From Isochrysis galbana (lineage: Eukaryota; Haptophyta; Isochrysidales; Isochrysidaceae): 64,000 bases of DNA. The position numbers were made by a program, and so were the translations under genes. Every line of letters begins with the position of its first letter. The stretch's first letter is position 1. The DNA is taken from assembly GCA_018136815.1 (NCBI GenBank), contig CM030942.1, positions 1,945,171 through 2,009,170 of the forward strand, in the 5' to 3' direction. Positions 19,777 to 30,369 of the stretch are shown in pieces. The notes beneath the pieces were generated by a model, which did no database searches, was not told the DNA's origin, and was given only the letters and a program-made list of their open reading frames with translations.

Positions 19777-20955
19777 GCAACTGGCAACTGGGGTCGGCAG
19801 GAGCGGGGACGGCGTCAGTGGTGGGGGCGACGGGCTCGGGAGCGGCTGGAGGAGGATCGGCTGCCTCAGGGTTGATGGGTTGATGTGCTCGAGATCGTTT
19901 TAGTAATGTGTGCGCTCTGAGTGTGTTGCCTAACAACGTATAGGTATAGAAACAGTGAAATAATGTATGACCATTGATCCAATCCAATTACCAATTGCTC
20001 TATGAGCTCGTCTGCGGTCTAAGGCAAGGTCGCACGGGTGCGGCGGTGCGTAGGCGGCGGGGCTCGCTCGAACCTCCAAAAACAAAAATTTCGCGAAAAT
20101 TAGGGCAAGCCTGTCCGAAAATTAGTGCAAAAACAACGAAATCTTCGAAAGAAATTTGGGCAGGTCAGACGCGAAAACCTGGCCGGAGCCAACCCATGGG
20201 CCATCTAAATTCGTCAAAGTCTCGTGAGTTCTCTCTCTTCACGTGAGGAGAGGCGACGGCCCCCCTCTCTTCTTTTTCTTTTTCCCCTTTTTCCCCTTCT
20301 CACGCGCCCGCTCTGTTCACGTTATAGTTTTCTACGTGTTACCATGAGTGTTCGTGAGATAGTGATGATGTTTGGGGTTTTTTATCCGGTTCGACGAAGA
20401 GAGCGCGAGCGATGGCGTCGCTCCTCTCCCTCTCGGCCGCCCTGGTCACCGCGATGGTGCCAGGGCGATAGTCGATAGTGCATAGGCGATTTGGCATTTG
20501 GAAAGGTGCCGGAAGTTCCGGGTGGAGGAGATTTCTTTTTCTTTTGTATTCTTTTCTGCTTGGACGGACCAGTGGCTATGCCTGACCGAGACCCATCATC
20601 CCCTGTCTCCATCTAAATGTCCCCGAACCTACGGGCACCCAGTCCATACATAGCACCGTAAATAGAACTAGGGGATCTGTTTGTGGGCCGCGTCGATCTC
20701 TCTCCCTCTCTCCCTCTCTTCCTCCTCTCTCCTCTCCTCTCCTCTCCCATTCGGGGCACCTTCCCTCCCTCTCTCTTGCTCCTTTCTTCTGTCAGTTGAT
20801 TTCTCTTCTACCTCCACTGCGCATTGACCTCCTCCCCCCTCCCTCCTCCCCCTCTCTCCTCCCCCCACCCTCTCCCCTCCCCCTTCCCCCCCCCCAAATC
20901 CCCCCAACCCCCCTCCCCCGCTCCTCCAGACGTCCGTGGCGCTCAAGGGGCGACG
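19777..20955. other. Intergenic upstream of the GCIP-like gene
   Basis: No supported gene. The stretch has AAAATT-rich text with TTCGCGAAAATTAGGGC-type motifs (20088-20170) and a long C/T-rich run (20690-20935) just 5' of the next gene, as at other gene starts here. Confidence 0.4.
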
Positions 20956-22026
20956 ATGCCATCGAGCACGTCCGTCGAGGCCGCCCTCGTCCACCTCGCC
21001 TCGCGCCTCGCCCACACCGCCAAGATGCTGAGCAGCAAGCCAGAGCGGCCGCTGCTTGGAGACGTTGCTCGCGCACATACAGACACTCAGCAGGCGGGAA
21101 TCGCGCTCGTGCAGCAGGCGCGAGCGCTTTATTTGTTTGATGTGCTCGATGCCAACCAGGACGAGGCACACGCCTGCATCGACGACCTCGACAAGAAGGC
21201 CGCCGTGTACGTCACGTGCGCCAAGCTCTTCCTCTCCTGCTGTCGTGGTGCGCCGTGCAAGCTGGCGGCAAAGCCATGCGCCGACGTGCTCAAGGCCACG
21301 GCGCAGCTCTGCACAAAGACGGCTGCTCGGTCCGCGAATGCAGCCCACGTTGGCATGATTGACGCGGCAATGAATGCGGTGACAAAGGTTTCCTGGAGAG
21401 TGGAGGTGGCTGCGGCATTATTGCTGGGGGAGAGTGAGGGGCTGCTGAAGGACGCAGTGGAAGAGTTCGATGAAGCCGTCAATGAGGCTGGACAGCCCGC
21501 TAACGACAAGGACGACGACGAGGAAGACACGTGCAACCTTCTTCGGCACGCGCCGCTCACCTCTGCTACCCGCATACTGCTCGGCCTCGCTCTACAGCTC
21601 ACGTCAACAAGCCGAGAGCGGTTGGTGTTGCCGTCCATCACGGCATGTGCTAGCGACGACTTGGATAAGACCGCCAACACTCTGGTCACGTGCGCGGCAG
21701 CGTTGACAACGCAAGCAGATGCACTAGTTTGCGCCTTGGCCCATGAAGACGACGCTGAGGAAACTGCCTCCCAAGCCGGGTCTTTCGGGAAACTGCTGCA
21801 AAGAACGTTGACGGCTGCAAACCAGCTTGCCAGCATCGTTGAGGGCAACAGCAGCTGCGCGTCAACGACATCCGTCGCCGAATTGCAGGACGTGGTCGCT
21901 CGCTGTATAGCCGCAGCGCACGATGCTGGGAGTGTTGCCGTTGCAGATCACCCGGACATGCATTCTAACGGTGCAAACGGCATTGATTCAGTGGTTGAGC
22001 AGGTGCGGCAGACCTCAATCTCTTGA
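20956..22026 (+). CDS. Possible cyclin-D1-binding protein 1 (GCIP)-like protein
   Basis: ATG at 20956 (MPSSTSVEAALVHLASRLAH) is chosen because upstream codons are a Pro-rich translation of the C/T tract. It gives 356 residues, almost all helix-forming, with an acidic patch in the middle (NDKDDDEEDTCNLL). The length, the all-helical layout and the mid-protein acidic stretch recall the CCNDBP1/GCIP family, which in animals binds cyclin D and bHLH factors. Sequence identity by eye is weak and a vinculin-like helical protein is an alternative. No intron seen. Confidence 0.45.
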   Translation: MPSSTSVEAALVHLASRLAHTAKMLSSKPERPLLGDVARAHTDTQQAGIALVQQARALYLFDVLDANQDEAHACIDDLDKKAAVYVTCAKLFLSCCRGAPCKLAAKPCADVLKATAQLCTKTAARSANAAHVGMIDAAMNAVTKVSWRVEVAAALLLGESEGLLKDAVEEFDEAVNEAGQPANDKDDDEEDTCNLLRHAPLTSATRILLGLALQLTSTSRERLVLPSITACASDDLDKTANTLVTCAAALTTQADALVCALAHEDDAEETASQAGSFGKLLQRTLTAANQLASIVEGNSSCASTTSVAELQDVVARCIAAAHDAGSVAVADHPDMHSNGANGIDSVVEQVRQTSIS

Positions 22027-23448
22027 TCACTCCTTGTTGGCGGTTGGCAAGTGGTCGGTAAGCAGGAGGTAGCACAAATCATTACCACCGACGGTCGTAT
22101 CGGATTTAATCAGGGGCAGCATATGAGAATGCGCACGCGCTTTAGCGTCGAATTGCGGCATGTGCATGCGTACGGATTACCTGCGGGCATCGACAACCTA
22201 CCTGCCAGGTGGCAGGTGTGGGTTGTGCGTCGGCAAGGGCTGCGCTACGAGCTGGTGCTATGGTATAATTCGAGAAGGTGCCGATACTGATACAGCGCCT
22301 GCCCCGTTGGCGAGAGAATCCGACACCATGGTAGTGAGTGGCATCGTTTTGCCGCCTAGTTTTCCTCGACTAGGAGTCATGGTGGACCTGGCCGTGCAGG
22401 GCGTGCGGAGGCCCGCACGGGGCGCGTGCGCACCTGGACGGCAGTAGAGCCCTCTTGCGGGCGCTTCATGAGCGCGGGTTCCTCCATTAGCTGGTCGAGC
22501 TTTTCGGCGGTGAGGGCCAGGGGAGAGAGGGGAGGCGGCGCGCGCTCCATGACCCTACCGTTTAGCAGCGCAAGTTATGCAGCGAAGCAAAGCCGTGGCT
22601 GCGAAAAAAAAAAACCTTTTAATATTCTCGCCTCCCCCGTGGCACTGACTCGCATATTCGTAGCCGTGGTCGCGTATAGTGAGTGTTAGCACGGCGAGCT
22701 CAATTAGTTGGTGAGGGGCGTTGCCTCTTCCTAAGTGCCGAATGCGAATACGTGGCTTGCAAGCCGCCGCCGCGCGCACCCTTCCCGCCCCCCCAAATCA
22801 GCACTGCCGCAAGCAGGCGGGTGCGCAACGCGCCGCGCGCCGAGCGCCAGCATGCTAGGCGCGCGCTTGCTCAGCGACGCCGACTTAGCCCACGCCAACA
22901 GGTTCAACACAGCAGCTGAGGCCGTGGTAGCTATTCCCCGGCCCTCACGACGGCGCGCGCTTGCTAGGAGACTTCTTCAGAATTTAGCCGGCGGGCTGCG
23001 TCGTTAGTATTGGGTGCGCGCACGCGTTGCGCGTTGAGCACATGATACATGATCACATGCTACTAATACATATTACGTCAATACATGAGCTACGAGACAG
23101 ACCTCTGCTCTAAAAGAAGCGTCTTCATCGCTCACAAGACTTAAAAGTATGAAGGAGTCATCGAGCGCAAAAACGGGAGGAGGAACGAGAACGAGAGCAG
23201 AATGTGCGGTTCAACCCAAGGAGATCGTTCACTTTCGCATGCACAAAGGTAACTAGGGGTGCGTGTGGCCGTATGAAACCGAGCAGAACAGCGAGCCGGC
23301 GCGGCGCGCGGTGCGCACCTCAACCGCGGGAGAGGATAAACGATGGCATGTGGCATGAGATGCAGAATGAGGCTATCTAAGTACAGCAATCAATCCTAAT
23401 GTCAGGCGGCGGAAACTGGCATACTAAGTGAGTGAGCAACTCTGCATT
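22027..23448. other. Intergenic between two convergent genes
   Basis: No supported gene. At 22600-22680 lies a run of A followed by CCTTTTAATATTCTCGCC and CCCGTGGCACTGACTCG, the other conserved terminus of the SINE-like families. The remainder is GC-rich with GCGCGC runs. Confidence 0.5.
22600..22700 (+). mobile_element. SINE-like terminus (AATATTCTCGCC end)
   Basis: A12 then CCTTTTAATATTCTCGCCTC and CCGTGGCACTGA, near identical to 37940-37985 and, reverse-complemented, to 34810-34850. It belongs to a subfamily different from the 47370 copy. Confidence 0.5.
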
Positions 23449-26400
23449 CTACTCGTGGCGCTTGGGCTCGCACCGTTGCAAATCAAGATTCTCGTCAGGT
23501 GGAGGCGCCTGAATGCTGAGTAACGAGGGAAATGTATGACGTCGAGGAATTTTGTCTTGCCTCACGCCCAACGAGCCGAATCCGCTGCGTGCATCGTCTC
23601 GGTCAGGTGAGTCTGCAGACTCAGGCAAGCAAAAGTCGTCCTCATCGCTAACGGGCAGCTCCTCAGCCAGACGAGCCTTGATATCTTCATCTCCGGAAAG
23701 CGTGGAAGCCGATAGCTCATCGGCTTCCCGGTGTTGGTTTGCTTGCCCCATTGCCAGATCCGCCATGATACGTGGTCGGGCAGCAAGGCCGCCACCGCCT
23801 AATTTACCGCGGGCTACACCACTAACAGCCTCATCGAAGTAGCGGCTCTCCGAGTCTGAACTCCTCATGGTGCTCGGATGCGGTTGGATTCGCCCACCAT
23901 CACTGAATGAGCGTCGGACAGGCCCACGGGGTCGCGCACTGAAGAGGGTCGAAAGGCTCTCCGGGATCAAGCTGCGCGAGGTGGTCTTGGCGATGTGCGG
24001 CGATCCGTGGGCTTCAGAGACTGTAGGCGGCGAGTGAGCGAAGCAAAAGGCGAAGACGATAAGCGACGTGCCTAGAGAGAGGATGATAGCACATGCAAGC
24101 TCAAAGCGATGCCAGTACGTCATTGACGCCATCTCGCGACGCAACTGGATCTCCGATTTGCGATGTGCCTCATCAAGCCTGTGCACCTGCCTCTCAAGCG
24201 CAACGATTGATTCTGCGGACGGGCCATTGGCGCGCTTTGCGTGCTCTTGTAAATACGGCTCGAACCTGCTCACGGCAGCCCGAAGCTCCGCGACGGTGTT
24301 GTTGAGCACCTGCTGCTCCGACTCCACAACTGCCAATCCGGCCTGGATAGTGCGCACGACGGCCGAAGTGGCCTCAGTCGATGCATTAAGCCCCTTGAGC
24401 TTGGACCCGATCTGCGCTTGCCAAACCACGAGCCAGTCATGTATGAGAGACTGGTTGAGCTCAAGTTGCCGCATCTTGGACTGGAGGACATAGAAAATGT
24501 TGTTCGGATCGTTGCGGAAGAACGGGTCAACGCCTGCCGTGGGCAACGGCGCGGAGATACCGCTGGCTGATGCGGCATTGAGGACCAAGGTTGAAGCGAC
24601 GGCAGTGCCGGCCATCGCTTGTCCGAGTGGCGGCTGCGGGCTGACCGCAACGAGGTGCTCTTGTGCCATTGATGGCGGGCTCGCCGGAGCAACAACTGTT
24701 GCAGACACTTGCGTCGGCGCACGCGACGGGGAACCGTCGCCCACATTCGGGACGGGTGGGGGTGGCGAGGCCGGTCGGACCGGGACGAGCTTCTCCGTGG
24801 AAGACAATGACGGGACGGGTGATGGTGGCACGGAAACGTTGGTGGCACCCGGCAGGACGCCTTGCGGCGGAAGCGGTGGAGGTGCGGGGGCCGCTGGAGG
24901 CGGTTTCGGGGGCGGTTGTGGAAGCGGCGCGGCGGCTGCAGCCAGCGGTTGTGGCGGCGACGGTGGTGGGGTCACACCCAGGACCCGAACGAAGGCTCCC
25001 ACCGTGCGCGCCACAATGCTATCAACCTTGTCTGCGCCCTTGCCCTCGCTCTCAGCGGCCTTTGTGTTGGCAAATTGGCCCGTGGATGGATCGGCGTTGG
25101 TGTCCTCATTCGGCGAGAGATCTTGCACGCCGATGCCAACAGCTTCAGCAGCGGTACCCGGAGCTGCCGTGGTCGCTCTCTCACCGAGTGTATTCGCCGA
25201 CGGCGACGCCCTGTCACAGATTTGGCCTTGCTCCTCACTCAGACTCACACATCGTGAGCTTGGTCCCGCCTTGGCAGACGGAGAATGGGTCATCGTTGCC
25301 TCATCGCTAGCGACTTGATCGCCCGCGGGAAAAGCACCCTGCTCATTAGTGCTTGCTGCCCCAACAGTGAATGGCGTGTTCATCGGATGGATTGCGCCGC
25401 GAGCGGCATCACGGTTCTCAGCAGAAGTTGCAGTAATGGAGGCCTCTCCAATGGCATCCACGCTGGCAATTGATGCATCCGCGGCAGCAACAGGAGCATC
25501 AACCATGGTGGATGCCTTCACGCCATCCGACAGCGTCGGCAAATCATCATTCCGCCCTTCGGCATTTCCAGCCACCTCACTTCCTCCATAGGCGGCACCT
25601 CGGGCTTCTCTCGTGGCCGCATCTGCGATATGCGGCAAATTGCCACCACCAACGCTATCTGCAGTTTGTCCAGACGCTGGCGATTCGGCCGCAATACTCG
25701 CTGTGCCCACAGCATGCGTCCACGGAACGTCCACAGCATCATTGGATGTGGGCTTGGCGACCGCGCCCCTCTCCGATGCGTCGGGAGCTGTCAAATCTCC
25801 CTGCACGTGTTCCGTGTCACGCGTCCTGTCGCTAAGACGTGGAGTGGCGCCTGATGCGGATAAGGCTGCAGCACTTGATGCATCGTGGTCTGCAGCCACA
25901 GTAGCGGGCGCACCGGGAGCCGTACCCAACCCCTGTTGCTCCGGACGGTCAGGCACTGGTCCCTCTTGAACTTCATCGCCAGCTCCAGGTTCAGAGCCCG
26001 CACCCGTGGCCTCCCTCCCCTCGGCCGCAGTCGGCCCCGCACTATTCGATCCCTCCGCAGAGGTCGTCCCATCGCCATGAGAGATATCAGGTCCGTGCGG
26101 AGATGGAGTGGCAACAGGCTGAGCGTTTGTCTCCATTGCTGGCTCGCTGGTAGGTTGGGGAGGAGGAGGAGCTTGAGGCAGCGCCGATCTGGACGCTGCC
26201 TCTTTGACGTTTTGCAGTTGCGCGTCCTCGGCGAGGAACTTATCGACGTCGGTCTGGCCGTAAGCGCGGATCAACGAGAGCGACCAGTAGTGCTCGGAGC
26301 CATGGTGCGTAAGGAAGCGCAACTTGACATACCGTACATACATGATCTGGGGCAAGTAGAAGGGTTGCTCTGTCCGCGTGTCGTTAGCCTCAAAGTCACC

Positions 26401-27588
26401 CAGCAAGGCCCAGTGTTGGCAGGGGTACGTCTGGGAGCCCAAGAGCTGGAAACGCCGCACAGTCGACGAGTAGAGCTCAAAGTTGGCCAAGACAATGGTG
26501 TCCAGATGGATCTCCTGCGTCAAGGCTAAGGTGATCCACTTCTTCTTTTGGTCAGTCTCGGTCATTGCGTACGAGTCGCGGTCTTCAGACAGGACATTAT
26601 GCGCTCCCTTCATCCCGTCAGACTTGGCAAGCAGCTTGGCGCCAACGTTGCCGGACAGGTAGTTGAAGCGATCCTTCAACGGGGTGGCTGGCCGCTGCGT
26701 AGTACCTGACAACGCACCACCAGTCGACGCAGCATCGCTGAGCGATCCAGGCGGCGGTGGCACAATCGCGCCGCTACCGACGAGAGAAGGTCCCACGACG
26801 GCCGCCTCCTTGTGCACGCGCGCCATGAACTCGCTGAGCGGCAATATTTCATCGTCGCTGGGGTGCTCAGGCTCGGGAGGGGGGAGTGGAGGCGGCGGCG
26901 GTGGAGGAGGCGGGGGTGGAGGCGGGGGAAGCGGGGGAGGCAATACAACGGGCTCCGCTGGCGCTAGTGAGGAAGCCGCAGTCGCTCCCTCACCAGTGAG
27001 GGGAGTGGGATTCGCCGCACACTGCACCGAGTCAACGCGCATCGGCTCGGCTCCACACTCGTGGTCAGGCGCCCGCAGCTCACCACCTGCCTGCTCGGTG
27101 GGGGAAGTATCGGGCGCAGCTGCGAGCACCTCGCACTCGCGCGCAGTAGCGCCAGCCGCGATGAGCTGCGCCGAATCGGCCCTCGCGCCGGCCACGCCAT
27201 CGATCGCGACCGTAGACGCTCCGCCAAGGCAGTGACGCACCGCCTCCTCGTATGAGGCATGCGAGCGGCACCTGTCGGAGATGTTGGCGTGATCGACCTG
27301 CGCAGCTATGCTATGCGACAGGCCACCACGCAGCTCGAGCGACTGGAGGCTCGTTCCAGGCGGGCAGCTCGCGCGTACGCCGCCGCCTCGCGCGAGGGCA
27401 TCAACCAGCCCGCAGACAGAGCTGCGTGCTGAGTCACCGACGACGACAGGAGCAGCCGTAGCTTGCTGCTGAGAGCTCAGATCGAGGGCGGGAGCGGCGG
27501 GAGCCTCTGGTTTAGGAAGCTGGTCATGCGAGCCCAGTCCCTGCGCGAGCGCGAGGAGCATCACGCTGGCGCGGAGCGAGGAGGGCAT
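23449..27588 (-). CDS. Mid-SUN (SLP1/SUCO/Opt-type) domain protein
   Basis: One open frame of 1379 residues. Residues 1-20 form a signal peptide. A polyproline stretch lies near 216-235. The SUN domain spans about 306-450: RFNYLSGNVGAKLLAKSDGM, HNVLSEDRDSYAMTE, ALTQEIHLDTIVLANFELYS, RRFQLLGSQTYP, YVKLRFLTHHGSEHYWSLSL. Its sequence and position away from the C terminus fit the mid-SUN class (yeast Slp1, plant SUN3-5, animal SUCO), membrane proteins of ER and nuclear envelope. A very long Ala/Ser/Pro-rich disordered region follows (about 460-1050), then a coiled coil (about 1065-1150) and one transmembrane helix near 1160-1182 (ELACAIILSLGTSLIVFAF). The tail is Ser/Arg-rich. It is larger than most relatives because of the disordered insert. 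No intron seen. Confidence 0.85.
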   Translation of the reverse strand: MPSSLRASVMLLALAQGLGSHDQLPKPEAPAAPALDLSSQQQATAAPVVVGDSARSSVCGLVDALARGGGVRASCPPGTSLQSLELRGGLSHSIAAQVDHANISDRCRSHASYEEAVRHCLGGASTVAIDGVAGARADSAQLIAAGATARECEVLAAAPDTSPTEQAGGELRAPDHECGAEPMRVDSVQCAANPTPLTGEGATAASSLAPAEPVVLPPPLPPPPPPPPPPPPPPLPPPEPEHPSDDEILPLSEFMARVHKEAAVVGPSLVGSGAIVPPPPGSLSDAASTGGALSGTTQRPATPLKDRFNYLSGNVGAKLLAKSDGMKGAHNVLSEDRDSYAMTETDQKKKWITLALTQEIHLDTIVLANFELYSSTVRRFQLLGSQTYPCQHWALLGDFEANDTRTEQPFYLPQIMYVRYVKLRFLTHHGSEHYWSLSLIRAYGQTDVDKFLAEDAQLQNVKEAASRSALPQAPPPPQPTSEPAMETNAQPVATPSPHGPDISHGDGTTSAEGSNSAGPTAAEGREATGAGSEPGAGDEVQEGPVPDRPEQQGLGTAPGAPATVAADHDASSAAALSASGATPRLSDRTRDTEHVQGDLTAPDASERGAVAKPTSNDAVDVPWTHAVGTASIAAESPASGQTADSVGGGNLPHIADAATREARGAAYGGSEVAGNAEGRNDDLPTLSDGVKASTMVDAPVAAADASIASVDAIGEASITATSAENRDAARGAIHPMNTPFTVGAASTNEQGAFPAGDQVASDEATMTHSPSAKAGPSSRCVSLSEEQGQICDRASPSANTLGERATTAAPGTAAEAVGIGVQDLSPNEDTNADPSTGQFANTKAAESEGKGADKVDSIVARTVGAFVRVLGVTPPPSPPQPLAAAAAPLPQPPPKPPPAAPAPPPLPPQGVLPGATNVSVPPSPVPSLSSTEKLVPVRPASPPPPVPNVGDGSPSRAPTQVSATVVAPASPPSMAQEHLVAVSPQPPLGQAMAGTAVASTLVLNAASASGISAPLPTAGVDPFFRNDPNNIFYVLQSKMRQLELNQSLIHDWLVVWQAQIGSKLKGLNASTEATSAVVRTIQAGLAVVESEQQVLNNTVAELRAAVSRFEPYLQEHAKRANGPSAESIVALERQVHRLDEAHRKSEIQLRREMASMTYWHRFELACAIILSLGTSLIVFAFCFAHSPPTVSEAHGSPHIAKTTSRSLIPESLSTLFSARPRGPVRRSFSDGGRIQPHPSTMRSSDSESRYFDEAVSGVARGKLGGGGLAARPRIMADLAMGQANQHREADELSASTLSGDEDIKARLAEELPVSDEDDFCLPESADSPDRDDARSGFGSLGVRQDKIPRRHTFPSLLSIQAPPPDENLDLQRCEPKRHE

Positions 27589-27604
27589 CGAGTGGCTCTC
27601 TCAA

Positions 27605-28020
27605 GGGGACTGAGAGGGGTCACGCGGAAAGCCGGGGGTGGGCAGCGGAAGGAGAGAGGAGAGAAGAGAGAGAGGAGGGGAGAGGGAAAGGGAAGGGGGC
27701 GGGGGGGGGGGGGGGGGGGGGGGCGTGGAGGAGGGAGAGAGAGGGAGAGGGAGAGAGAGGAGAGAGCGGGGGGGTGATGTGAGGGAGAGGCGGAGTGAGG
27801 TGGCGGCCGCCTCTGTAAAGTTATGTGTGTGTATGTGATATATCTGGAAACCAGGGGAGACGAGAGAGGGCGAGAGCGGCGCTGCTGGTCTGCTTCTCCA
27901 CTCTCTTCCATCTCTTGTTCGAGATACTGGGAGGAAGACACGGGACACCATCCGTGAGACAGCACAATCTCTCCCTCTCTCTCTCTCTCTTCCTCTGGCG
28001 CTTCTCGGATCGACTCACAG

Positions 28021-28057
<37 letters not shown>

Positions 28058-28075
28058 CTTTTCTCTCGTCCACAT
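27605..28075. repeat. GA/CT-rich low complexity upstream of the SUN gene
   Basis: Includes a G run of about 22 at 27701-27723, AGAGAGGG units, CTCTCTCT (27966-27990) and a perfect (GA)n at 28024-28056. Frames on both strands here are compositional. The strip is the 5' flank of the SUN gene. Confidence 0.85.
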
Positions 28076-29303
28076 AAGCCTCTCTCCCTCCTCTCCTCCC
28101 CTCTTCCCTCGTCTCGGTGCTCCCCTCCTCTCATACTTTAGATGTACAGAGTGGAACAAATCTCACTCTCTGTCTGGGCTTCCTCTCGCCTCTCCCCCTA
28201 TCTCCCCCTCGCCCCCCCCCCCCCACGAGGTACCCTCCCTCCTCCCCCGCCCCCCCTCCCCTCCCGTCCACACCCACAGACAATACCGCTCTCTCGCCCG
28301 AGGAGGAGGACGGAAGGCGAAGAAACGCAGTGGAAGTGTCTGGAGTTTTGTAGTAGAAGGGGCTCATAGTCCCCATGTGCCTTGGTGTACGCTTAATTGT
28401 GTGTCCTCCGATCTCGTCCCCCTCCTTGCGTCGCTAAGACCATGCTACATCTAGCCCTCGTCTCGCTACTCGGTATGGGCCTGCCCACGGCGGTCCCACG
28501 CGCTCTATTCGAACATGGTACCCCCGCGAGTCGATCCGAACGCTCGCATCGCTCGATCTCGACCGTCCTCGACCTCCACATGCCCGAATTACCCCTTGGG
28601 CTTCTCTCGACCACTCATCCCTCAAATGTTTGGGCCTCCCCCATCCCTTTGGATGGGCTCGTCTCTCGTCTCTCGGGGCCTCTGAGGCCCGTCTCGCCCC
28701 CCTCGCCGGCCCCGCGCCGTTCTCGCCACTCGCGCCGACCTTCGGGATACCCTCTACCTTGTTTGAAGGAGGGGGGAAGTTGGCCGAGCAGACTTTTTTT
28801 GACAAAGTCCCACAAGTTCTCACGATGGCGGGATCAGCCGGCGACTCCCACTGCGCGGGTGCTCTTTGGGCTCGTCGTGACCCGGGCCCCCGGGCCCTAC
28901 CGCCTCCCAATGCCAAGACCGATTTCACCCGCGCTGAGGATAAGTGTGTTCTCGCATTCTCTGTTCATGCTAACCACTATCAAGGGCATCTTCATCTTCA
29001 AAATTCTCGCCGCCACTCGCCGGCCCAGCGCGCCCCCGTCCCCTCTGCGATGGTCCTTGCTCCTCTTTGGACCCTCGAGGGTTGGTGGCTCGCCCGCGAC
29101 CTCGCCCGCCGATCCCGCCGTCCTTGGGAATTCTCACCTTCTCTGGCAGTCTCTGCCTCTGCCAGGACAACCTCGAGCTTGTGGGACGTTCTATGCTTCT
29201 TCTTATCTTGTCTAACTACGGCCTTGCTGGCGGGAGTCCTCGCGGGAGTCTCCGCCTCTCGCCGTCGCTTCGTCCGCTTCGTCCTTGCCGGTTTTGCCTC
29301 TCT
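28076..29303. other. Intergenic or decayed repeat
   Basis: C/T-rich to 28270. From 28440 to 29270 there are several overlapping open frames but none with recognisable protein. FFDKVPQVLTMAGSAGD (28796-28846) may be the decayed N-terminal part of the hAT fragment just downstream. Confidence 0.35.
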
Positions 29304-29465
29304 ATGTTGGGGCCATTGCTTGATGACACCGTGGCTCGGCTGCAACGTGAGGTGGAGCCGTTGCGGCAGCAGCTGTTGCACAAGGGATGCTCGATACTCT
29401 CCGATGGGTGGGACAATGTCATGAAGGATCATCTCATTAACTTTCTCTATGGCAATCCCGGCTAA
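29304..29465 (+). pseudogene. hAT-type transposase fragment (DUF659-like)
   Basis: MLGPLLDDTVARLQREVEPL followed by GCSILSDGWDNVMKDHLINF and LYGNPG*. The D-G-W-x-N-x-x-x-x-x-L-I-N-F block is the start of the DUF659 region in hAT-like transposases. The frame ends just after, so only about 50 residues survive. Confidence 0.65.
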
Positions 29466-29485
29466 GGTGTGGAACAAGGAACAAG

Positions 29486-29625
29486 ATACCTAGATATCTT
29501 AATATCTACTATGTAATTGGGTTTGAGGACTATCTACATCTATCAAGATAGCAATCGGCACTATCTCTATCTATCAAGATAGCAGTTATGGGCGCTCCAA
29601 ACTATTAGGCTAATATCTACTATAT
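29486..29625 (+). repeat. CTATCAAGATAGC repeat cluster, copy 1
   Basis: Two copies of the palindrome-containing unit CTATCAAGATAGC with GGCACTATCTCTAT between, followed by GCTCCAAAC. The same arrangement is at 30228-30366 in the same orientation. Confidence 0.8.
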
Positions 29626-29704
29626 CTACTATAGATAGTGCGGATAGAGCCTTGAACGTCGGAGCGTGCCAAGTAACAAGGCCGAGACACTCTTGCTACT
29701 CGCT

Positions 29705-29990
29705 CTACTCGCAGTTGAAACCCGCAAGCAATGCATGCTCCAATGACGAATCCGACTGCGCGCTTTTGAGATCGTCGTGCAGCTTGCCAGCCTTCGAGAA
29801 TGCTCGCTCAACACCTGCAGAGGTCGCTGGGCGACCCAAGTATTGGCGTGCCATCTTGCAAAGGGTCGGTAGGCCAGCTGGCCGCCCCGTCGCCGGATCC
29901 GCCCTCAGATTGTGGTCGCGGGCCTTCCACTATAGAAGTGGGTTGGTGTCTAGGTCCTTCTCGGCGGGCAACGCCATGTATGTCTCGAGC
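29705..29990 (-). pseudogene. hAT C-terminal dimerisation domain, with in-frame stop
   Basis: Read on the minus strand from about 29990: ETYMALPAEKDLDTNPLL, stop (TAG), WKARDHNLRADPATGRPAGL, CKMARQYLGRPATSAGVERA, FSKAGKLHDDLK, DSSLEHALLAGFNCE, stop at 29705. MARQYLG-PATSAGVERAFS is a textbook hAT C-terminal signature. It is antisense to the DUF659 fragment at 29304, so the parts of the element have been rearranged, or two copies have decayed here. Too short and stop-broken to appear as a long open frame. Confidence 0.8.
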
Positions 29991-30227
29991 TACACAGCTT
30001 GAGCTTGGCAAGCCACACCACAGAGGGAGGGGGGCAACCCCGCATCTCGCTCTCGCACGCCTTATGGAGAGGCAGCCGATGCCGATGCGCATCATGCGCA
30101 TCGAGTCGGTGTCGCGGCTGGCGGCTCTCTCTCTTGGCGAGGGGAGCGGGAAAAGAAGTAACGGGATAATGATAATGATAATGGACAATGGACTACTTTT
30201 AAAGGTAAAGGGGGATGCGCCGGACTA

Positions 30228-30366
30228 GATATCTTGATATCTTAGATATAGTAGATATAGGCGGGCTTTGGCGACTATCTCTATCTATCAAGATAGCCAC
30301 GGGCACTATCTCTATCTATCAAGATAGCTCTGGCCAGCTATCTACTTCTATCAAGATAGCTCCAAA
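30228..30366 (+). repeat. CTATCAAGATAGC repeat cluster, copy 2
   Basis: Three units: GACTATCTCTATCTATCAAG, GCACTATCTCTATCTATCAA and AGCTATCTACTTCTATCAAG, each completing AGATAGC, then TCCAAACC. Together with copy 1 it brackets the hAT C-terminal relic. Confidence 0.8.
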
Positions 30367-30369
30367 CCA

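Noticed and set aside
20668-21848. Minus-strand frames over the GCIP-like gene
   Set aside because: Shadows of a GC-rich coding frame; Arg/Gly-rich without motif.
24497-25318. 273-aa Gly/Ala-rich frame antisense to the SUN gene
   Set aside because: It mirrors the disordered low-complexity part of the SUN protein; no independent motif.
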